64,000 nucleotides of DNA, taken from CAXTSE01 sp035554115 (GTDB lineage Bacteria; Actinomycetota; Actinomycetes; Actinomycetales; Microbacteriaceae). Shown piece by piece: positions 48,919 through 56,561 of the stretch. Position numbers and translations under genes: made by a program. Positions within the stretch are counted from its first letter, which is position 1. Every line of letters starts with the position of its first letter. The notes below the pieces were generated by a model. The model did not search any database, was not told where the DNA came from, and saw only the letters and a program-made list of their open reading frames with translations. Location: the NCBI GenBank assembly GCA_035554115.1, contig DATMIW010000074.1:32004-96003 (forward strand), given 5' to 3'.

Positions 48919-49629
48919 CTAAGCGGTGCGGTAGCGATCGAGAACGATGCCCACAAGTTCGGCGGGATCCGCGTCGCCGACAGCGAGCAGGGGTGCCGTG
49001 ATCACATCCGCGCCACCCTTCTCGGCGAGCGACTGGAAGTATCCGGGCGCGAGCAGGTAACTGGCGGCCACGATCCGGGCTTCGGGATCGTCGCGGCGAA
49101 TCTCGGCGACATGGGCGTCGAGCCGTGGCTCGGCGGCCGAGAGGAACGCGAGCGAAACCTCGCGACCCAGCCTGGCGGATAGAGCCTCGGCAGTCGTGCG
49201 GCAGTCAGCCACCGCGCGTGCGTCGCTCGATCCTGCGGCGACGAGCACGATTCGGGATGCCGGGTCGGCGAGGTCTGAGACCGCAGCTTCCAGCCTCCGC
49301 ACCAGCAGGTCCACGAGCGAATCGTGCGGGCCCAACGCCGCGGTGAGGGTGACCGTATCGGCCGCTGTCGCCTTCGTGAGGTCGACATGGACGTGATAGC
49401 CGGCCGAAAGCAGCAGCGGCACGACGACGGCGGGCTGCCCGGCCGGGAGGCTCGCGAGCACGGTAGCCACATCCGGATCCTGCACGTCGACGTGCCCGAG
49501 ACGCACCTCGACGTCGGGCAGAGCCGCAGCAACGGCCGCCACGAGCTCCTCGATGACGCGCTGCCCGTCAGGGGACGAGGTGCCGTGCGAAATCGCGACG
49601 AGCGCGGGCCGGAGAGAGGACATGTGCAT
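48919..49629 (-). CDS. CbiX-type sirohydrochlorin chelatase
   Basis: A 236-residue class II chelatase (CbiX/SirB-like) with two similar halves. Start SLRPALVAISHGTSSPDG holds the metal-binding His; VVPLLLSAGYHVHVDL holds the second His; the C-terminal half repeats as ARIVAASYLLAPGYFQ. The likely reaction is ferrochelation of sirohydrochlorin to siroheme, complementing CysG in the same gene set. ATG 49629 has an AGAAG site; ATG 49623 is also possible. It is upstream of sir by 155 bases on the same strand. Confidence 0.88.
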   Translation of the reverse strand: MHMSSLRPALVAISHGTSSPDGQRVIEELVAAVAAALPDVEVRLGHVDVQDPDVATVLASLPAGQPAVVVPLLLSAGYHVHVDLTKATAADTVTLTAALGPHDSLVDLLVRRLEAAVSDLADPASRIVLVAAGSSDARAVADCRTTAEALSARLGREVSLAFLSAAEPRLDAHVAEIRRDDPEARIVAASYLLAPGYFQSLAEKGGADVITAPLLAVGDADPAELVGIVLDRYRTA

Positions 49630-49688
49630 ATTGTCTTCTACCGGCGGCCTGCGCTGTGAACTCTCGGCTTGGCTCAGGACCTTCCGCA

Positions 49689-49722
49689 TGGCAGAATGAT
49701 CGATTGTGCCTGGCACGGCTCT
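49689..49722 (+). promoter_or_regulatory. rplS upstream element and hairpin
   Basis: TGGCAGAAT at 49689-49697 recalls the rpsP element. It is followed by a small hairpin TGGCA/TGCCA (49709-49724 region) about 100 bases before rplS. No other gene lies between the chelatase and rplS; the rest of the gap shows nothing I can interpret. Confidence 0.35.
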
Positions 49723-49817
49723 GCCACAGGGGAGACCGTCACAGTGGGGCACCACTTCCTTTTCTTGAATACCTAACACGCGTTCGACCTGTGGCGGCCG
49801 CAAGAGAGCGAAATCTC

Positions 49818-50165
49818 ATGCATATCCTCGACTCCGTCGACGCGGCATCGCTGCGTACCGACGTCCCGGACTTCCGCGCCGGAGACACCGTCAAGGTTCA
49901 CGTCAACATCATCGAAGGCACACGCTCGCGCATCCAGGTGTTCCAGGGGGTCGTCATCGGCCGCTCGGGTGACTCGGTTCGCGAAACCTTCACCGTGCGC
50001 AAGGTCAGCTTCCAGGTGGGCGTCGAGCGCACCTTCCCGGTGCACTCCCCGGTGATCGACCACATCGAGATCGTCACGCGCGGTGACGTGCGTCGCGCCA
50101 AGCTGTACTACCTGCGCGCACTGCGCGGCAAGAAGGCGAAGATCAAAGAGAAGCGCGACGCGTAG
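49818..50165 (+). CDS. rplS: 50S ribosomal protein bL19
   Basis: Large-subunit protein near the 30S interface, 115 residues. MHILDSVDAASLRTDVPDFRAGDTVKVHVNIIEGTRSRIQVFQGVVIGRSG and RAKLYYLRALRGKKAKIKEK are canonical. AGAGAGCG precedes the ATG at 49818. A terminator hairpin follows its stop, so it is transcribed alone. It precedes lepB-rnhB as usual in actinomycetes. Confidence 0.97.
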   Translation: MHILDSVDAASLRTDVPDFRAGDTVKVHVNIIEGTRSRIQVFQGVVIGRSGDSVRETFTVRKVSFQVGVERTFPVHSPVIDHIEIVTRGDVRRAKLYYLRALRGKKAKIKEKRDA

Positions 50166-50181
50166 TCGTCTCCGTATCTTC

Positions 50182-50214
50182 CGATCCCGGTCCCCTGTGA
50201 GGTGGCCGGGATCG
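50182..50214 (+). terminator. Terminator hairpin after rplS
   Basis: CGATCCCGG (50182-50190) and CCGGGATCG (50206-50214) form a perfect nine-base stem with a 15-base loop. A short T-rich TCGTT follows. It isolates rplS from lepB. Confidence 0.7.
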
Positions 50215-50275
50215 CTCGTTAAGCCGGCGAGTCGAGGGCGTTACGCGAGCCGAAGTCGCGCTTATGCTTGCCGGG

Positions 50276-51184
50276 ATGACGAATCATGAGGCACCCGGTG
50301 AGCGGGCCTACCCCGTTGACCGCCGGACCATTGAGGACCGGCTGGCGGCCGAGAACTCCGAGGCGGAAACCGTCGATGCAGACGACGTCGATACCGAGGA
50401 CGCCCGGCGCGGTCGTCGCGGTGGTCGCCGTCGGGGCGCGGCGCGGTTTCTGCGCGATGTGGCCATCATCATCGTCGCGGCGATCATCATCTCCTTCCTC
50501 ATCAAGACGTTCCTGATCCGCTCGTTCTACATTCCCTCGGCGTCGATGGAGCCCACGCTGTACAAGAACGACCGCATCATCGTGAATCAGCTGGTCCCCG
50601 ATGTCACCCCTCTCGAACGCGGCGATGTCATCGTGTTCAAGGACCCCGGCAACTGGCTCGATCCCACGCCGGCTATCCAGCAGCCGCCGATTGTGGGATT
50701 TTTCGACTGGGCACTGTCCGTGGTCGGCTTGACGGCTCCCGATAGCAACGATCACCTCGTGAAGCGCGTTATTGGGCTGCCGGGCGACCATGTTGTCTGC
50801 TGCAACGAGTTCGGCCAGATGACCATCAACGGGGTGCCGCTCGAAGAAAACTATCTGCAGCTGCCGGCCGGCATCACCGCTGTGTCGAACGACCCCTTCG
50901 ACGTCGTCGTGCCCAAGAACTCGCTGTGGGTTATGGGCGACAACCGGTACAACTCGCGTGATTCCCGCTACAACCGCGATAAGCCGGGCAATGGATTCGT
51001 GCCCTTCGACAATGTTGTCGGCCGCGCGATCCTCGTAAGCTGGCCAGCCGACCACTGGACCTGGCTCGACAATCACGAGTTCGTGTTCCGCGGGGTCGAC
51101 GCGGGCAAGGCCAATGACACGGGAACCGATCAGACCGACGAGAGCAGTTCCCCCACACCGCAGACCACGACCGGCGGCGGCTGA
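50276..51184 (+). CDS. lepB: Signal peptidase I
   Basis: Membrane serine/lysine protease that cleaves secretory signal peptides; 302 residues. Hydrophilic N-terminus, a membrane helix at about 60-82, catalytic Ser in IPSASMEPTLYKNDRI, catalytic Lys in HLVKRVIGLPGDHV, and VMGDNRYNSRDSR near the end; an Asp/Thr/Gly-rich tail follows. ATG 50276 is seven bases after a TATGCT box, while the alternative ATG 50264 lies inside that box. The stop overlaps the rnhB ATG by one base. This is the conventional Ser-Lys enzyme, unlike the SipW-like one at 29013. Confidence 0.96.
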   Translation: MTNHEAPGERAYPVDRRTIEDRLAAENSEAETVDADDVDTEDARRGRRGGRRRGAARFLRDVAIIIVAAIIISFLIKTFLIRSFYIPSASMEPTLYKNDRIIVNQLVPDVTPLERGDVIVFKDPGNWLDPTPAIQQPPIVGFFDWALSVVGLTAPDSNDHLVKRVIGLPGDHVVCCNEFGQMTINGVPLEENYLQLPAGITAVSNDPFDVVVPKNSLWVMGDNRYNSRDSRYNRDKPGNGFVPFDNVVGRAILVSWPADHWTWLDNHEFVFRGVDAGKANDTGTDQTDESSSPTPQTTTGGG

Positions 51185-51867
51185 TGCCGTCGGCGCCCCC
51201 CACCCTGCGCGTCGAGCGCGAGCTGATGCGCGCCGGAGCGCGGCTCGTGATCGGATGCGACGAGGTCGGCCGAGGTGCGCTCGCCGGGCCGGTGGCGGTC
51301 GGCATGAGCGTCGTCCACGAGGGGACGCGCACCGCGCCTGAGGGTTTGCGCGACTCGAAGCTGCTGAGCGAGGCGCGGCGGGTGGAGTTGCAGCCGGCTG
51401 TCGCATCCTGGGCCTCTCACGCCGTCGGGCTCTCGTCGAACGAAGAGGTTGAGCGGATCGGCATCATCCAGGCTCTGGCGCTCGCGGCGACCCGTGCCCT
51501 GGAACTGCTGCGCGCCGACGGGGTGCCGGTGACGGATGCCGTGGTGCTTCTCGACGGATCTCACGATTGGCTCACCCCGGCCCTCCAGCAGACGGATCGG
51601 GCCCTGGGCCTGCGCGTCACCACGCGAGTGAAAGCCGACCGCGACTGCTCTGCGGTGGCCGCCGCCTCGGTGATGGCGAAGGTTCACCGCGACGAGCTGA
51701 TGATCGCCGCCGACCCGGTGCACCCCGGCTACAACTGGACCGGGAACAAGGGTTACGCGAGTGCCGAGCACTATGCCGGGATCGACCAGCACGGGGTGTC
51801 CCCTCTGCACAGGTGGAGTTGGGTGAAGCGCCCCACACAGCCGACGCTTCTCGATCTGCCGGCATAG
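51184..51867 (+). CDS. rnhB: Ribonuclease HII
   Basis: Cleaves RNA in RNA-DNA hybrids and single ribonucleotides in DNA; 227 residues. The GCDEVGRGALAGPVAVG motif holds Asp and Glu; further acidic ligands are in LLDGSHDW and VKADRDCSAVAAASVMAKVHRD; GYNWTGNKGYAS and HRWSW are usual for type HII. The start overlaps the lepB stop (TGATG), so the genes are coupled. Length is normal. Confidence 0.96.
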   Translation: MPSAPPTLRVERELMRAGARLVIGCDEVGRGALAGPVAVGMSVVHEGTRTAPEGLRDSKLLSEARRVELQPAVASWASHAVGLSSNEEVERIGIIQALALAATRALELLRADGVPVTDAVVLLDGSHDWLTPALQQTDRALGLRVTTRVKADRDCSAVAAASVMAKVHRDELMIAADPVHPGYNWTGNKGYASAEHYAGIDQHGVSPLHRWSWVKRPTQPTLLDLPA

Positions 51868-51893
51868 CCCGGCGAGGCTAGACTCGTCGAACA

Positions 51894-52217
51894 ATGGACG
51901 ACGACGATTTCGAGGACTACGACCGTGAGGTCGAGCTGGCTCTGTACCGCGAATACCGCGACGTTGTGGGGCAGTTCACCTATGTTGTCGAGACGGAGCG
52001 CCGGTTCTACCTGGCCAATGAGGTCACGCTTGAGCGGCACGACACCGAGCACGACTTCTATTTCGAGCTGCAGATGAACGACGTGTGGGTGTGGGATGTC
52101 TACCGCAACGACCGCTTCGTGAAGAGCGTGCGGGTGCTCACCTTCAAAGACGTCAACGTCGAGGTGCGCGGAGACAAAGACCTCGAGCTGCCCAAAGAAC
52201 TAGCCCTCGACGAGTAA
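51894..52217 (+). CDS. DUF2469 family protein
   Basis: A 107-residue highly acidic protein starting MDDDDFEDYDREVELALYREYRDVVGQFTYVVETERRFYL, the invariant pattern of the actinobacterial DUF2469 family, almost always next to rnhB. The function is unknown. TAGACT lies nine bases before the ATG, implying a separate leaderless transcript. A palindromic repeat lies ten bases after the stop. Confidence 0.9.
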   Translation: MDDDDFEDYDREVELALYREYRDVVGQFTYVVETERRFYLANEVTLERHDTEHDFYFELQMNDVWVWDVYRNDRFVKSVRVLTFKDVNVEVRGDKDLELPKELALDE

Positions 52218-52227
52218 CGCCCTCGCC

Positions 52228-52246
52228 GGTCGAGCTTGTCGAGACC
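52228..52246. repeat. Intergenic palindromic repeat copy
   Basis: GGTCGAGCTTGTCGAGACC, identical to the left arm in smc (27346-27364). It touches the stop codon of the convergent membrane-protein gene. Confidence 0.8.
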
Positions 52247-52462
52247 CTAAGAAACCAACGCCGCAATCCCCGCAACAACGCTCGCCGCGGCGAGCATAAG
52301 CGCGATCGTCACCAGCACAATGTGCACGATCAGGAACGGCGTTGCCTTGCCCGCTTCATTTTTCGCGCGCGGGTCGCGGGCGACGCGGCGCAAGAAGTTG
52401 GGCCAGGCGATCACGTTGAAGGCGGCGTTCGCGAAGAGCAGGACGGCGAGCAAGACTGTCAT
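52247..52462 (-). CDS. SCO4848-like small membrane protein
   Basis: A 71-residue protein with two hydrophobic helices (about 2-20 and 43-68) separated by LRRVARDPRAKNEAGKATPFLIVHI. This matches the short membrane proteins called SCO4848 family in actinomycetes, of unknown role. It is convergent with DUF2469 and divergent from yraN. The start ATG is supported by the leading hydrophobic segment. Confidence 0.75.
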   Translation of the reverse strand: MTVLLAVLLFANAAFNVIAWPNFLRRVARDPRAKNEAGKATPFLIVHIVLVTIALMLAAASVVAGIAALVS

Positions 52463-52574
52463 GGCTCTATTGTGCGGGTTTCAGGGTCCCCCCCCAGCCA
52501 GGCCGACTCGTACTTGACCCCGTTTCGGGATGCGCGTCGCCCCGCTGTCTGCCCTGCCCGCGACGATCGTCGGC

Positions 52575-52928
52575 ATGGCAGCAAAAGACGAGCTCGGGGT
52601 CCGCGGTGAGCGGATCGCCGAAAGGCATCTGGTGGCCCGCGGTTTCGAAGTGCTCGACCGCAATTGGCGATGCCCGCAGGGCGAGATTGACCTGGTATTT
52701 CGCGACGGCTCGGAGGTCGTGTTCGTCGAGGTGAAGACGCGCACGAGCGTGGCCTACGGGCATCCCCTAGAAGCCATCACCGCAACGAAACTGGGGCGCC
52801 TGCGACGCCTCGCCGGCAGCTGGTGTGAGGCGCATCCAGGGGCTGGTGCGATTCGCATCGACGCCGTTGGCGTGATTGCGCCGCGGAACCTGCCGGCGAC
52901 TGTCGAGCATGTGCAGGGGGTGTTCTGA
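52575..52928 (+). CDS. YraN/UPF0102 putative endonuclease-fold protein
   Basis: A 117-residue protein with the restriction-endonuclease-like core of UPF0102: ARGFEVLDRNWRCPQGEIDLVFRDGSEVVFVEVKTRTS, in which EID...EVK matches the PD-(D/E)xK pattern. The cellular role is unknown; its fixed link with yifB and dprA suggests DNA uptake or recombination. ATG 52575 is chosen; the frame extends 15 codons upstream. The stop overlaps the yifB ATG by one base. Confidence 0.9.
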   Translation: MAAKDELGVRGERIAERHLVARGFEVLDRNWRCPQGEIDLVFRDGSEVVFVEVKTRTSVAYGHPLEAITATKLGRLRRLAGSWCEAHPGAGAIRIDAVGVIAPRNLPATVEHVQGVF

Positions 52929-54463
52929 TGGCAATCGGACGCGCCTACGCGGTGTCGCTACTCGGGCTTGAGGGGGCGATGGTCGAAATCGAGGCCGATA
53001 TTTCTCGCAACCTTCCGGCGTTCGTGTTGATCGGCCTCCCCGATGCCGCTCTGGGGGAGGCGCGGGACAGGGTGCGAGCGGCCGCGCTCAACTCCGGTGT
53101 TCCGTTGACGACGCGCAAGCTCACAGTCAATCTGTCGCCCGCCGCGTTGCCCAAGCAGGGGTCGGCTTTCGATTTGGGCATTGCGATGGCGGCGCTCGCG
53201 GCAGATGGTGTGGTCTCAGCCGAGTCGGTGGCGCGCGTGGTGCACCTGGGTGAGCTGGGGCTCGACGGGCGGCTGCGACCGATGCGGGGCATCCTGCCCG
53301 CTGTTCTGGGAGCCGTGCGTGCCGGATTCGACACTGTCGTGGTGCCGCACGGCAACGCCGACGAGGCGGCGCTGGTGCCGAAGGTTCGTGTTGTTCCCGT
53401 GGCTTCTTTGCGTGATGCCGCGATTTTCCATGGCGCAGACCTCGCACCCAATCCCGTCGAACCGTTGCGTGCGCCCCAGCCGGTCGACGAGACGGATTCA
53501 ACGGGCGACCTCGCCGATGTGATCGGCAATCGGGATGCCGTGGAGGCCATCCAGGTCGCGGCGGCTGGTGGCCACCACGTCTTCCTCCTCGGTCCTCCCG
53601 GTGCTGGCAAGACGATGCTCGCGTCGCGCCTGCCGGGGCTTTTGCCAGATCTCGACGCCGATTCGGCGCTCGAAGTCAGTTCGATCCGTTCGCTTGTTGG
53701 GCTGCCTGTTGGGGCAGCGCTTGTTCGCCGCCCACCGCTTGAGGCTCCCCACCACACCGCCAGCGCGGTGGCCATTGTCGGCGGCGGTAGCGGCATGATT
53801 CGACCGGGCGCGGCCGCGCGTGCCGCGCATGGGGTGCTCTTTTTGGACGAAGCTCCCGAATTCAGTCCGACAGCCCTCGACGCGCTCCGCCAGCCTCTCG
53901 AATCCGGGGTCATCACAATTTCGCGGGCGTCGGGCAGCGCGAGGTTTCCCGCACGGTTCCAGCTGGTTCTCGCGGCTAACCCCTGCCCCTGCGGCAATGC
54001 CGGATCACGCGATATCGAATGCAGCTGCACCTCGCTCGCGCGTCGGCGGTATCTCGGCAGGCTCAGTGGTCCGCTGCTCGACCGGGTCGACATTCAACTG
54101 CCGGTGCATCGCATCACGGGGGCGCAGTTGCGCATGGCGGACGATCGTCGCGATCAGGTCACATCGGCCTCGGCGCGTGCGCGCGTCGAAGCTGCGAGGG
54201 CCGTTGCAGCCGCTCGTCTGTCGGCAACGCCGTGGCGCCTCAATTCCCAGGTGCCGGGATCATGGCTGCGATCCCCGGCGGGTATTCCTCGAAGCGGATC
54301 AACCGCGGCACTCGATCGTGCCCTCGAGCGTGGAGGAATCACCATGCGCGGGTATGACCGGGTGCTGCGACTGGCGTGGACCCTCGCGGACCTCGACGGC
54401 GCAGATCGACCGACAGCCGACCATGTAGGGCGAGCGCTCCTTCTCCGGCGGGCAGCAGCATGA
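52928..54463 (+). CDS. YifB/ComM-type Mg-chelatase-like AAA+ ATPase
   Basis: A 511-residue hexameric-ATPase-type protein. N-terminal Lon-protease-like fold (1-180: MAIGRAYAVSLLGLEGAMVEIEADI), then AAA+ core with Walker A LGPPGAGKTMLASRLPGLLP, Walker B VLFLDEAPEFS and the Cys cluster CPCGNAGSRDIECSC, and a C-terminal ComM domain (RLAWTLADLDG). ComM is a branch-migration helicase in natural transformation of other bacteria. Between yraN and dprA, overlapping both. Confidence 0.92.
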   Translation: MAIGRAYAVSLLGLEGAMVEIEADISRNLPAFVLIGLPDAALGEARDRVRAAALNSGVPLTTRKLTVNLSPAALPKQGSAFDLGIAMAALAADGVVSAESVARVVHLGELGLDGRLRPMRGILPAVLGAVRAGFDTVVVPHGNADEAALVPKVRVVPVASLRDAAIFHGADLAPNPVEPLRAPQPVDETDSTGDLADVIGNRDAVEAIQVAAAGGHHVFLLGPPGAGKTMLASRLPGLLPDLDADSALEVSSIRSLVGLPVGAALVRRPPLEAPHHTASAVAIVGGGSGMIRPGAAARAAHGVLFLDEAPEFSPTALDALRQPLESGVITISRASGSARFPARFQLVLAANPCPCGNAGSRDIECSCTSLARRRYLGRLSGPLLDRVDIQLPVHRITGAQLRMADDRRDQVTSASARARVEAARAVAAARLSATPWRLNSQVPGSWLRSPAGIPRSGSTAALDRALERGGITMRGYDRVLRLAWTLADLDGADRPTADHVGRALLLRRAAA

Positions 54464-55806
54464 AGATCGCTGGACTGCCCGACGCAACAGTTGCGCCGTT
54501 GATCCGCGCGATTACCGACAACCACGACGACCCCGCTCGCATCGGGGACATGTTCGCGCGGTCGGCTTGGAGCGGTATCGCCGAGCCGGGGGACCGCGAC
54601 GCCGGAATTCTGATCGCGGCGCTCGGGGCTCTCCCCGCTCTTGAATTGGTGACCGCGGGTGCCGATGTTCGCCAGCTTCTCGATGTCGTGAGCGATGCGG
54701 ACGAGGCCGCGGCAGACCTGGGACCGAAGGTATGGACCGAGGCGCTCGCCCGCTGGGCGCCTCGGGTGTCATCAACTACAGCGTTGCGCGGCTTGACCCA
54801 GGCGGCGCGGTTCGGATGCCGACTATTGGCACCCGGCGACGAGCTGTGGCCGGAGGGCCTTGACGATCTTGGTGTCCACTCGCCGCCCGTGCTGTGGGTG
54901 CGAGGAAATCCTGCGCATCTTGCGACGCTCGAGAAGGCCATCGCGATAGTCGGTGCCCGAGCCGCCACGGCCTATGGCGAGCACGTGACAGTCGAGTCGG
55001 CAAGCGGCCTCGTGGATCGCGGCTTCGCAATTGTCTCGGGGGCCGCCTACGGAATCGACGGGGTCGCCCATCGTGCGGCGCTGGCAAGTCAGGGGACAAC
55101 CGTGGCCGTTCTCGCGGGTGGCCTCGACAGGTTCTACCCGAGCGGTCATGAACAGCTGCTCACTCGGATCATCGATCGGGGTGTCGTCGTCGCCGAGGTC
55201 CCCTGCGGGACGGTACCCACTCGGTGGCGGTTCTTGTTGCGTAACAGGCTGATAGCGGCAATGAGCAAGGCGACAGTTGTCGTCGAAGCGGGATGGCGAT
55301 CCGGATCTATCAACACCGCTGGGCACGCAGCCGACCTCGGTCGACCCATCGGCGCCGTGCCCGGCCCGGTGACGAGTTCGGCGAGCTCGGGGTGTCATCG
55401 CCTGTTACGTGAGTACCAGGCAATCTGTGTCACGAACGCCGACGAGATGGCGGAACTCGTCTCGGGGATGGAGACGAAAGCGCCCCCACGTTCCGATCCT
55501 GCAGAAGCACACGACGACACCCTTAAGGTGCGCCTGGCTCCGCGTCGAAACGCCGGAACGCCGTCGCATGCGACCGATCCGCCTCCGCCTCCGGTTCTTG
55601 AGCCGTCTCCGGAAGGTCGCCGAGTGCTCGACGCGCTCAGCGCGCGAAGTGCGCACGGTGTTGATCGCATCGCGGCGCTGTCGGGCCTCGCGACGGATCG
55701 CGTTCGCGCCGAAATGGGTGTGCTCCAGCTCGGCGGGCAGGTGCGAGAAACCGCGTCCGGATGGCTTCGCCGAGTTGTGTCTCGCGGAGCGACTGAAGAA
55801 CAGTAA
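54460..55806 (+). CDS. dprA: DNA-processing protein DprA
   Basis: Loads RecA on single-stranded DNA during transformation; 448 residues. The Rossmann-like core runs from about 140: IVGARAATAYGEHVTVESASGL, VSGAAYGIDGVAHRAAL, GGLDRFYPSGHEQLL, and VVVEAGWRSGSINTAGHAADLGRPIGAVPG. An N-terminal helical part and a C-terminal winged-helix-type region (370-440) complete it. The start overlaps the yifB stop (ATGA). Whether this organism is competent cannot be said from this. Confidence 0.93.
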   Translation: MKIAGLPDATVAPLIRAITDNHDDPARIGDMFARSAWSGIAEPGDRDAGILIAALGALPALELVTAGADVRQLLDVVSDADEAAADLGPKVWTEALARWAPRVSSTTALRGLTQAARFGCRLLAPGDELWPEGLDDLGVHSPPVLWVRGNPAHLATLEKAIAIVGARAATAYGEHVTVESASGLVDRGFAIVSGAAYGIDGVAHRAALASQGTTVAVLAGGLDRFYPSGHEQLLTRIIDRGVVVAEVPCGTVPTRWRFLLRNRLIAAMSKATVVVEAGWRSGSINTAGHAADLGRPIGAVPGPVTSSASSGCHRLLREYQAICVTNADEMAELVSGMETKAPPRSDPAEAHDDTLKVRLAPRRNAGTPSHATDPPPPPVLEPSPEGRRVLDALSARSAHGVDRIAALSGLATDRVRAEMGVLQLGGQVRETASGWLRRVVSRGATEEQ

Positions 55807-55913
55807 TTCCCTTATTCGCGGTGGCCTCGTATGCTGTACAAAACGGTCAGATTGGGTGCACCTCTCATCTTTTGCATCCACGGCAAAGATGCCTGTCCCG
55901 AAAGGAAATTTCT

Positions 55914-56468
55914 ATGACCCGCATACTCGTTATCAACGCTCATCCCGACCCCAGTCCTGAGCGCCTCGCTTTTGCTCTCACCGACGCCTACGTGCGCGGC
56001 GCCGAAAAAGGTGGCCACGAAATCCGGCGCGTCGAGCTCGCCAAAACGGGTTTTCCCCTCGTCACAAACACATTTGATGTCGAAGGGACGCCGCCCGACA
56101 CAGTGACGGCGCTGCAGGACGACGTCACCTGGGCCGAGCACCTAGTGTTCGTGTTCCCACTCTGGATCGGCGGACCGCCGTGGCTGCTCAAGGCCTACTT
56201 CGAGCAGATCGGTCGCTACGATTTCGCCTTTGACCACGCCTACAAGCCGCTGCTTAAGGGACGATCCTCACGTTTTATCGTCACCTCGTCGTTGCCCACG
56301 ATCATGTTCCGGGTGCTGTTCGCACAGTCGACAAAAGGTCTCATCCGCGCGGGCCTCTGGTCGGCGGGGATTCGCCCCACCCGGATCCTGTCGTTGGGTG
56401 CTGTCGAAACCGCTGACAAGGCGCCCTGGTTCGCCAAACTCGAGAAGCTCGGCGCCGCAGGAAAATGA
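55914..56468 (+). CDS. Flavodoxin-fold NAD(P)H dehydrogenase (quinone)-like
   Basis: A 184-residue protein starting MTRILVINAHPDPSPERLAFALTDAYVRGAEKGGHEIRRVEL, the NQO/MdaB-KefF-type fold that binds FAD or FMN and reduces quinones or similar electrophiles. The LVFVFPLWIGGPPWLLKAYFEQI loop contacts the flavin. The usual glycine-tyrosine region near 130 is replaced by SLPTIMFRVLFAQ. GAAAGGAAA provides a clear ribosome site for ATG 55914. Monocistronic, after a 107-base gap from dprA with no feature I recognise. Confidence 0.85.
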   Translation: MTRILVINAHPDPSPERLAFALTDAYVRGAEKGGHEIRRVELAKTGFPLVTNTFDVEGTPPDTVTALQDDVTWAEHLVFVFPLWIGGPPWLLKAYFEQIGRYDFAFDHAYKPLLKGRSSRFIVTSSLPTIMFRVLFAQSTKGLIRAGLWSAGIRPTRILSLGAVETADKAPWFAKLEKLGAAGK

Positions 56469-56474
56469 CGCCTG

Positions 56475-56541
56475 ACCCCGCCAGCAAATGAGGCATCGAG
56501 CCGCCAGCACATGAGGCCCGGCGCCGCCGACATATAGAGGT
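56475..56541. repeat. Degenerate short tandem repeat before the phosphodiesterase gene
   Basis: CCGCCAGCAAATGAGGC, CCGCCAGCACATGAGGC and a decayed CCGCCGACATATAGAGG follow each other between the oxidoreductase and phosphodiesterase genes. Confidence 0.55.
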
Positions 56542-56561
56542 CTGCGGCTAGCCTGGAAGGG

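Noticed and set aside
50264..50275. Alternative ATG four codons upstream for lepB
   Set aside because: It lies inside the TATGCT box that fits a leaderless start at 50276.
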